Positions 24,660 to 28,065 of a stretch of 28,065 nucleotides of DNA are shown piece after piece. The stretch's first letter is position 1. Every line of letters starts with the position of its first letter. A program made the translations under genes and the position numbers. This stretch comes from an uncultured Oscillospiraceae bacterium (GTDB lineage Bacteria > Bacillota > Clostridia > Oscillospirales > Oscillospiraceae), in NCBI GenBank assembly GCA_900757655.1, contig CAAEOT010000048.1, positions 1 through 28,065 of the forward strand, in the 5' to 3' direction. The notes beneath the pieces were generated by a model. It did no database searches and was not told the DNA's origin. It was given only the letters and a program-made list of their open reading frames with translations.

Positions 24660-24719
24660 CTTGTGAGCAAACATATGCCATTGGGCGCGCAGCAGCCGTC
24701 CGCGGCCCATGCGCACCAT
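24648..24719 (-). CDS. Candidate Arg-rich leader peptide ahead of potA
   Basis: A 23-codon frame starts ATG-GTG-CGC and ends in TGA located in the loop of the leader terminator. It encodes six Arg, one Lys and two His, ending HKRRC. A second in-frame ATG lies at 24710. The ribosome site is weak (GGGA). The placement of the stop in the terminator is what a ribosome-mediated attenuator would show, but the frame is short enough to arise by chance. Confidence 0.25.
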   Translation of the reverse strand: MVRMGRGRLLRAQWHMFAHKRRC

Positions 24720-25010
24720 TCCCAACAGAATGTCGTGTCTTGAGAGTCTATATAGCAAAGATTACTTTTACTACTCTTATTGACCATTTCACAAGTTTGG
24801 ATGCTGAAAGCAGCCTGGTTTTAAGTGACCAACTTATAAAACTTGAGCTTTTAACTCAATCAATAAGGCAACAGAAGTTGCCACCGCACACGGTGCGGTT
24901 TGCGGCATTCGACCCGGCTGTCCGTATGGCCTTGGCCGGCGTGCGGGGCACGGCGGCGGTCGCATCCTGCTTCGGAAAGACTCTGTACATCATTCCAATT
25001 GAGACGCCTC

Positions 25011-25039
25011 ATTTTATCAGGAATCATTCCGTCTGTCAA
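25011..25039 (-). promoter_or_regulatory. Sigma-A promoter of the potABCD operon
   Basis: On the minus strand a perfect TTGACA (plus-strand 25034-25039) is followed after 17 bp by TAAAAT (25011-25016). It is the best promoter in the region; a weaker extended -10-like TGCTATATA lies about 250 nt closer to potA. Confidence 0.75.
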
Positions 25040-25201
25040 TCATTTTTCGACTAAATTCTTGCCTCTCAACACGGCAAAAATTCACGTTTTGTGCATGGTT
25101 TACATAATGATGAGCAAAACAGAAGAGAAGTTCGTCAATTTCGTGACCCACAAATGTTTTTGCTGAAAAATCATGAGATTGCGTTTCCCACCAGACTTGT
25201 A

Positions 25202-25218
25202 TGATTTAAACGAAATCA
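25202..25218. promoter_or_regulatory. Operator-like inverted repeat
   Basis: TGATTT-AAACG-AAATCA is a 6-bp inverted repeat in the AT-rich gap between the divergent potABCD and cstA units (25040-25433). Copies of GTTTACA occur nearby at 25098, 25219 and 25352, the first two extended to GTTTACATAA. No regulator can be named. The rest of the gap holds no gene I can support. Confidence 0.3.
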
Positions 25219-25371
25219 GTTTACATAACTGCTGATCTTTCGGCGCTTTTGTGCAATGCTTATGAAAAGTCGACAAAAAAGAAAGCGGATATTTGTCATT
25301 CTTTTCACTTGAAAGATTCTGGTGTGCGCGCTATCATAACCTTAGCAATACGTTTACACTTTGTTCTTAGT

Positions 25372-25401
25372 TTGTTCATGGACTCCATGAAAACATACTA
25401 T
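25372..25401 (+). promoter_or_regulatory. Probable promoter of the 25434-cstA operon
   Basis: TTGTTC (25372-25377) and TACTAT (25396-25401) are separated by 18 bp, about 33 bp before the start codon at 25434. Confidence 0.5.
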
Positions 25402-25433
25402 GAAAATTTTGCATCGAACAGGGAGGACGGCGT

Positions 25434-25952
25434 ATGACCCGCGAGGAAGCGCTCGACAAACTGTGTCACAGTTATTCGGGATATTTTGATGTTGTGCGCT
25501 ACGAGGAACCGAAGGGTTATCTCGTCGCAGAGGCCGGGCTGCACATCCACTCCGAGAAGTATGTGCTGGTCAAGGCCGCCAAGCTCTGGGAAGCGGATAA
25601 TAACGAATATGTCTACATTTTCTCGGTCCCCGTGCTCACGAAAGAAATTTTCGAGCAGTGCCGCGAGCAGGCGCGTGCCGACGGCATGCAGCGGATCGAG
25701 CCGGGCCCGAATCACATGTGCTCTTATATCACAGCGGTCTTTTTGTGTGACACCTGTGAGCCGGATGCGCTGCGCGCCCTGCGCCGCACGCGTATTTATA
25801 AGAGCTTCAAGCTTGCGTTCCACGGCTGGATGGATTACCACACCGGCGTCGTGGAGCTCAGCACCGGCAAAACGGCTGCCAATGGCAGCGGACGCAGTAC
25901 AGCACAGTTGTTGAAGACAACACTGTTTAAGAATATGAAAGAAGGGAGTTAA
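25434..25952 (+). CDS. Conserved-looking hypothetical protein upstream of cstA
   Basis: I do not recognise this 172-residue protein. It is soluble, with no signal peptide or membrane segment, and appears as an alpha/beta domain. Visible features are an N-terminal helix, strands around FDVVRYEEPKGYLVAEA and YVLVKAAKLW, a central YVYIFSVPVLTKEIFEQC, and HMCSYITAVFLCDTCEPDAL with three Cys near residue 100-115. The C-terminus (FHGWMDYHTGVVELSTGK) is followed by a Ser/Lys-rich tail. GGGAGG lies 7 nt before the ATG. It ends only 4 bp before cstA and its last codons contain the cstA ribosome site, so the two are coupled and probably functionally linked, for example as an accessory or regulatory partner of the transporter. 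That role is inference. Confidence 0.8.
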   Translation: MTREEALDKLCHSYSGYFDVVRYEEPKGYLVAEAGLHIHSEKYVLVKAAKLWEADNNEYVYIFSVPVLTKEIFEQCREQARADGMQRIEPGPNHMCSYITAVFLCDTCEPDALRALRRTRIYKSFKLAFHGWMDYHTGVVELSTGKTAANGSGRSTAQLLKTTLFKNMKEGS

Positions 25953-25956
25953 TTCA

Positions 25957-27693
25957 ATGAATGCTGCTGTAATTCTGATTGTTGGCATTGTCATTCTCGC
26001 CCTGGGCTATGTTTTCTACGGCGGATGGCTGTCCAAGCAGTGGGGCATCGACCCGTCCCGCCCGACCCCGGCTCACGAGCTGGAAGACGGCATGGACTAC
26101 TGCCCCGCAAAAGCCCCTGTCCTGATGGGACACCACTTCTCCTCCATCGCCGGCGCCGGCCCGATCAACGGCCCCATTCAGGCTGCTGTTTTCGGCTGGG
26201 TCCCGGTCCTGCTCTGGGTCCTCATCGGCGGCATCTTCTTCGGTGGTGTGCATGACTACGGCGCGCTGTTTGCCTCTGTCCGCAATAACGGCCAGTCCAT
26301 CGGCACCGTTGTCGAGACCAGCATCAGCAAGAAGGCCAAGCGCCTGTTCCTCATCTTCTCTTACCTGACCCTGATCCTGGTCGTGGCCGCGTTCGCGTCC
26401 ATCGTTGCCAATACGTTCAAGGCCACCTATGTGGATGGGGTCGTGGATGTGGCTGCTTCCGCGGCCAACGCCACGACGGCGATCATCTCGCTGCTGTTCA
26501 TCGTTCTGGCCATCTTCTTCGGCTTCTTCGTGTACCGCAGAAATGCGCCGATCGGCGTGTCCACGATCATCGGTGTTGTGGCCATTGCCTTGGTGATGTG
26601 GCTTGGCATCAAGTGGCATCCGATCTACCTGAGCTACCAGACCTGGATGATCATCTGCGGCATCTACATTCTGGTCGCTTCCGTCACGCCTGTGTGGATC
26701 CTGCTCCAGCCGCGTGACTACCTCAGCTCGTTCCTGCTGTACGCCATGATGATTCTCGCGATCATCGGTGTCATCGGCTGCCACCCGACGCTGGATATGC
26801 CTGCGTTCACCGGCTTCAAAGACACCATCGCTCCGACGGGCAGCTCCCTTGGCTATATGTTCCCGGCTCTGTTCGTCACCATTGCCTGCGGCGCCATCTC
26901 CGGTTTCCACTCCCTCGTTGGTTCCGGCACGACGGCCAAGCAGCTCAACAATGAGAAGGACGCACAGCCCATCGCCTACGGCGGCATGCTCATTGAGTGC
27001 GTGCTCGCGCTCGTCTCCCTGTGCGCTGTTGCGTACATCTGGCAGGATTACAAAGCCGGCACGACCGTCACCCCGACCGTCGTGTTCGCGACCGGCCTGT
27101 CCCAGATGCTCGGCAAGATCTTCGGCTCCGGCGCCGTGTCCGTCACCTACACGCTGATGGTCCTGGCCGTGTCCGTGTTCTGCCTGACCTCTCTGGACAC
27201 CGCGACCCGTCTGGCCCGCTACATGTTCCAGGAATTCTGGCTCAAGCCCGGTGAGAAGGCCGGCGATGCGACCGTTACCGGCGCGCGCAAGGTTCTCTGC
27301 AATCCGTATGTCTCCACCGCAATCACCGTCGTGCTCGGCATTGCCCTTGGCATGACCGGTTATGCGAAGATCTGGCCCCTGTTCGGCGCTGCCAACCAGC
27401 TCCTGGCCGGCCTCGGCCTGCTGGCCGTCGCCGCATGGCTCGGCAAGATGGGCAGAAACAACAAGATGTTCTACTTCCCGATGATTTTCATGATCCTCGT
27501 GACGCTGACGTCTCTGGTCTTCACCATCAAGTCCCAGATCACTGCCATCATCGCCGGCGGCACCGGCCTTGCATGGTGCTACATCCGCGCGATCCTGGCT
27601 ATCCTGCTGGTCATCCTTGCCATTGACCTCGTCGTCGAGGGCAGCAAGGCACTCGCAGCGCAGGCCAAGGCCAAGAAAGCCGAGAATGCCTGA
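25957..27693 (+). CDS. cstA: CstA-family carbon starvation (pyruvate/peptide) transporter
   Basis: The 578-residue protein is an integral membrane transporter with about 15 hydrophobic segments. The CstA hallmark VLMGHHFSSIAGAGPINGPI is at residue about 53, followed by GGVHDYGALFASVRNNGQSIG near 95 and SGFHSLVGSGTTAKQLNNE near 312. E. coli CstA and BtsT import pyruvate, and CstA was first linked to peptide use in starvation; the substrate here could be either. It is shorter than the E. coli protein (about 700), as is common in Firmicutes. GGGAG lies 8 nt upstream of the ATG. It is the second gene of a two-gene operon and is followed by a clear terminator. Confidence 0.94.
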   Translation: MNAAVILIVGIVILALGYVFYGGWLSKQWGIDPSRPTPAHELEDGMDYCPAKAPVLMGHHFSSIAGAGPINGPIQAAVFGWVPVLLWVLIGGIFFGGVHDYGALFASVRNNGQSIGTVVETSISKKAKRLFLIFSYLTLILVVAAFASIVANTFKATYVDGVVDVAASAANATTAIISLLFIVLAIFFGFFVYRRNAPIGVSTIIGVVAIALVMWLGIKWHPIYLSYQTWMIICGIYILVASVTPVWILLQPRDYLSSFLLYAMMILAIIGVIGCHPTLDMPAFTGFKDTIAPTGSSLGYMFPALFVTIACGAISGFHSLVGSGTTAKQLNNEKDAQPIAYGGMLIECVLALVSLCAVAYIWQDYKAGTTVTPTVVFATGLSQMLGKIFGSGAVSVTYTLMVLAVSVFCLTSLDTATRLARYMFQEFWLKPGEKAGDATVTGARKVLCNPYVSTAITVVLGIALGMTGYAKIWPLFGAANQLLAGLGLLAVAAWLGKMGRNNKMFYFPMIFMILVTLTSLVFTIKSQITAIIAGGTGLAWCYIRAILAILLVILAIDLVVEGSKALAAQAKAKKAENA

Positions 27694-27753
27694 TTTGTTC
27701 CGGCTGTAAGGCTCTTACTGCAAAACAAAGGATACAGAATAACCAGAAAAGCA

Positions 27754-27786
27754 AGAGCACTCTGCTTCGGCAGGGTGCTCTTTTGC
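27754..27786 (+). terminator. Intrinsic terminator after cstA
   Basis: AGAGCACTCTGC (27754-27765) pairs with GCAGGGTGCTCT (27770-27781, one G-U) around the stable TTCG tetraloop region. TTTTGCTGTTT follows. Confidence 0.9.
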
Positions 27787-27799
27787 TGTTTATACTATG

Positions 27800-28065
27800 G
27801 CTGCGGCCGAGGGTAAAGAGACAGAGACGCGGGGGAGCTCGAGGGGGGGAAGGCCCGCCTCGAATGAGATCCGGTCTTTTTTATGTCCGGTTGCACCGTA
27901 TGAGAATGGCTTGGCTATGGTGGTTCAAAAGCTGCGACCGAGGGTAAAGAGACAGAGTCGCGGGGAAGTTCGAGGGGGGAAGGCCAGCCTCGAATGAGAT
28001 CCGGTCTTTTTTATGTCCGGCTGCACCGTATGAGAATGGCTTGGCTATGGTGATTCAAAAGCTGC
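27800..28065. repeat. Tandem ~130-bp non-coding repeat, two copies plus the start of a third
   Basis: Copy 1 runs 27800-27930 (131 bp), copy 2 27931-28060 (130 bp), and GCTGC at 28061 begins another. The copies differ at only a few sites and in one length change in a G-run. Each contains GAGGGTAAAGAGACAGAG, a G-run, inverted arms (TTCGAGG 27969-27975 with CCTCGAA 27988-27994 in copy 2) and then CCGGTCTTTTTTATGTCCGG. Short frames across it are not convincing as genes. It lies directly beyond the cstA terminator and continues past the window. Confidence 0.85.

Larger units (their letters stand above)
24607..25004 (-). other. Long (~400 nt) structured 5' leader of potABCD
   Basis: Between the promoter at 25011-25039 and potA lie about 400 nt with no large gene. 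On the minus strand I see small hairpins (CCGCAC-CGT-GTGCGG, GGCAAC-TTCT-GTTGCC, TTGAG...CTCAA followed by GTTTTAT), then an AT-rich block (about 24720-24880). A GC-rich hairpin (TGGGC...GCCCA) and a Rho-independent terminator follow. I recognise no known riboswitch consensus. The layout fits conditional termination; the signal is unknown. Confidence 0.5.

Noticed and set aside
24527..25054. A 175-codon plus-strand frame across the potA start and leader
   Set aside because: It overlaps the start of potA in antisense, has no ribosome site and no recognisable domain; mixed composition argues against coding.
27797..27997. A 66-codon frame across the tandem repeat
   Set aside because: No ribosome site; the frame breaks in the second repeat copy, so it is not maintained as coding.
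27800..28065. CRISPR array at the right edge
   Set aside because: Units are about 130 bp with no short-repeat/variable-spacer pattern; the whole unit is repeated.

Overview
The window looks like chromosomal DNA of a GC-rich Clostridia member, most probably a gut Oscillospiraceae/Ruminococcaceae-type organism. This rests on several things read from the sequence: a tryptophan T-box leader, Gram-positive Shine-Dalgarno sites (GGAGG/AAAGGAG), a cell-wall protein with three S-layer homology domains, a spermidine transporter whose permease and binding protein are fused, and high-GC coding regions separated by AT-rich promoters. The genus is inference; there is no rRNA or other marker gene in the window.

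Layout, left to right. 1-4200: a large chimera of a P-loop-less KaiC/RecA-like domain and a PEP-synthase-type ATP-grasp domain, then a leucine-carboxyl-methyltransferase-like enzyme. 4205-7263: a plus-strand accessory cluster of a Cys/His-rich protein, a MacroD-type ADP-ribose hydrolase fused to a helical DNA-binding-like C-terminus, a von Willebrand A (MIDAS) protein and a DUF4279-like protein. 7271-9490: a minus-strand unit made of a promoter, a Trp T-box (specifier UGG), a TrpB2-type tryptophan synthase beta chain and a small cupin. 9607-10018: a small protein with two Cys-rich modules. 10071-15159: a complete branched-chain amino-acid (Liv) ABC transporter operon, livK-H-M-G-F, with an intrinsic-terminator-like hairpin in its leader and a second strong hairpin after the binding-protein gene.

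15242-18961: a very large secreted BspA-type leucine-rich-repeat protein with Cys/His knuckle repeats and three SLH domains. 19012-20471: a MATE-family efflux pump. 20583-25039: a minus-strand spermidine/putrescine ABC operon potA-potB-potCD. Its best promoter lies about 400 bp upstream of potA, and the leader holds an intrinsic terminator plus an Arg-rich mini-ORF. 25040-25433: an AT-rich regulatory region. 25434-27786: an unknown 172-aa protein translationally coupled to a CstA-type carbon-starvation transporter, followed by a terminator. 27800 to the end: a tandem ~130-bp non-coding repeat that runs off the window.

The common theme is nutrient acquisition (branched-chain amino acids, polyamines, peptides or pyruvate, indole-to-tryptophan salvage) with RNA-level control. 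The most unusual items are the long potA leader and the macro/vWA cassette. Neither can be called a new system from sequence alone, but both have specific, testable features.
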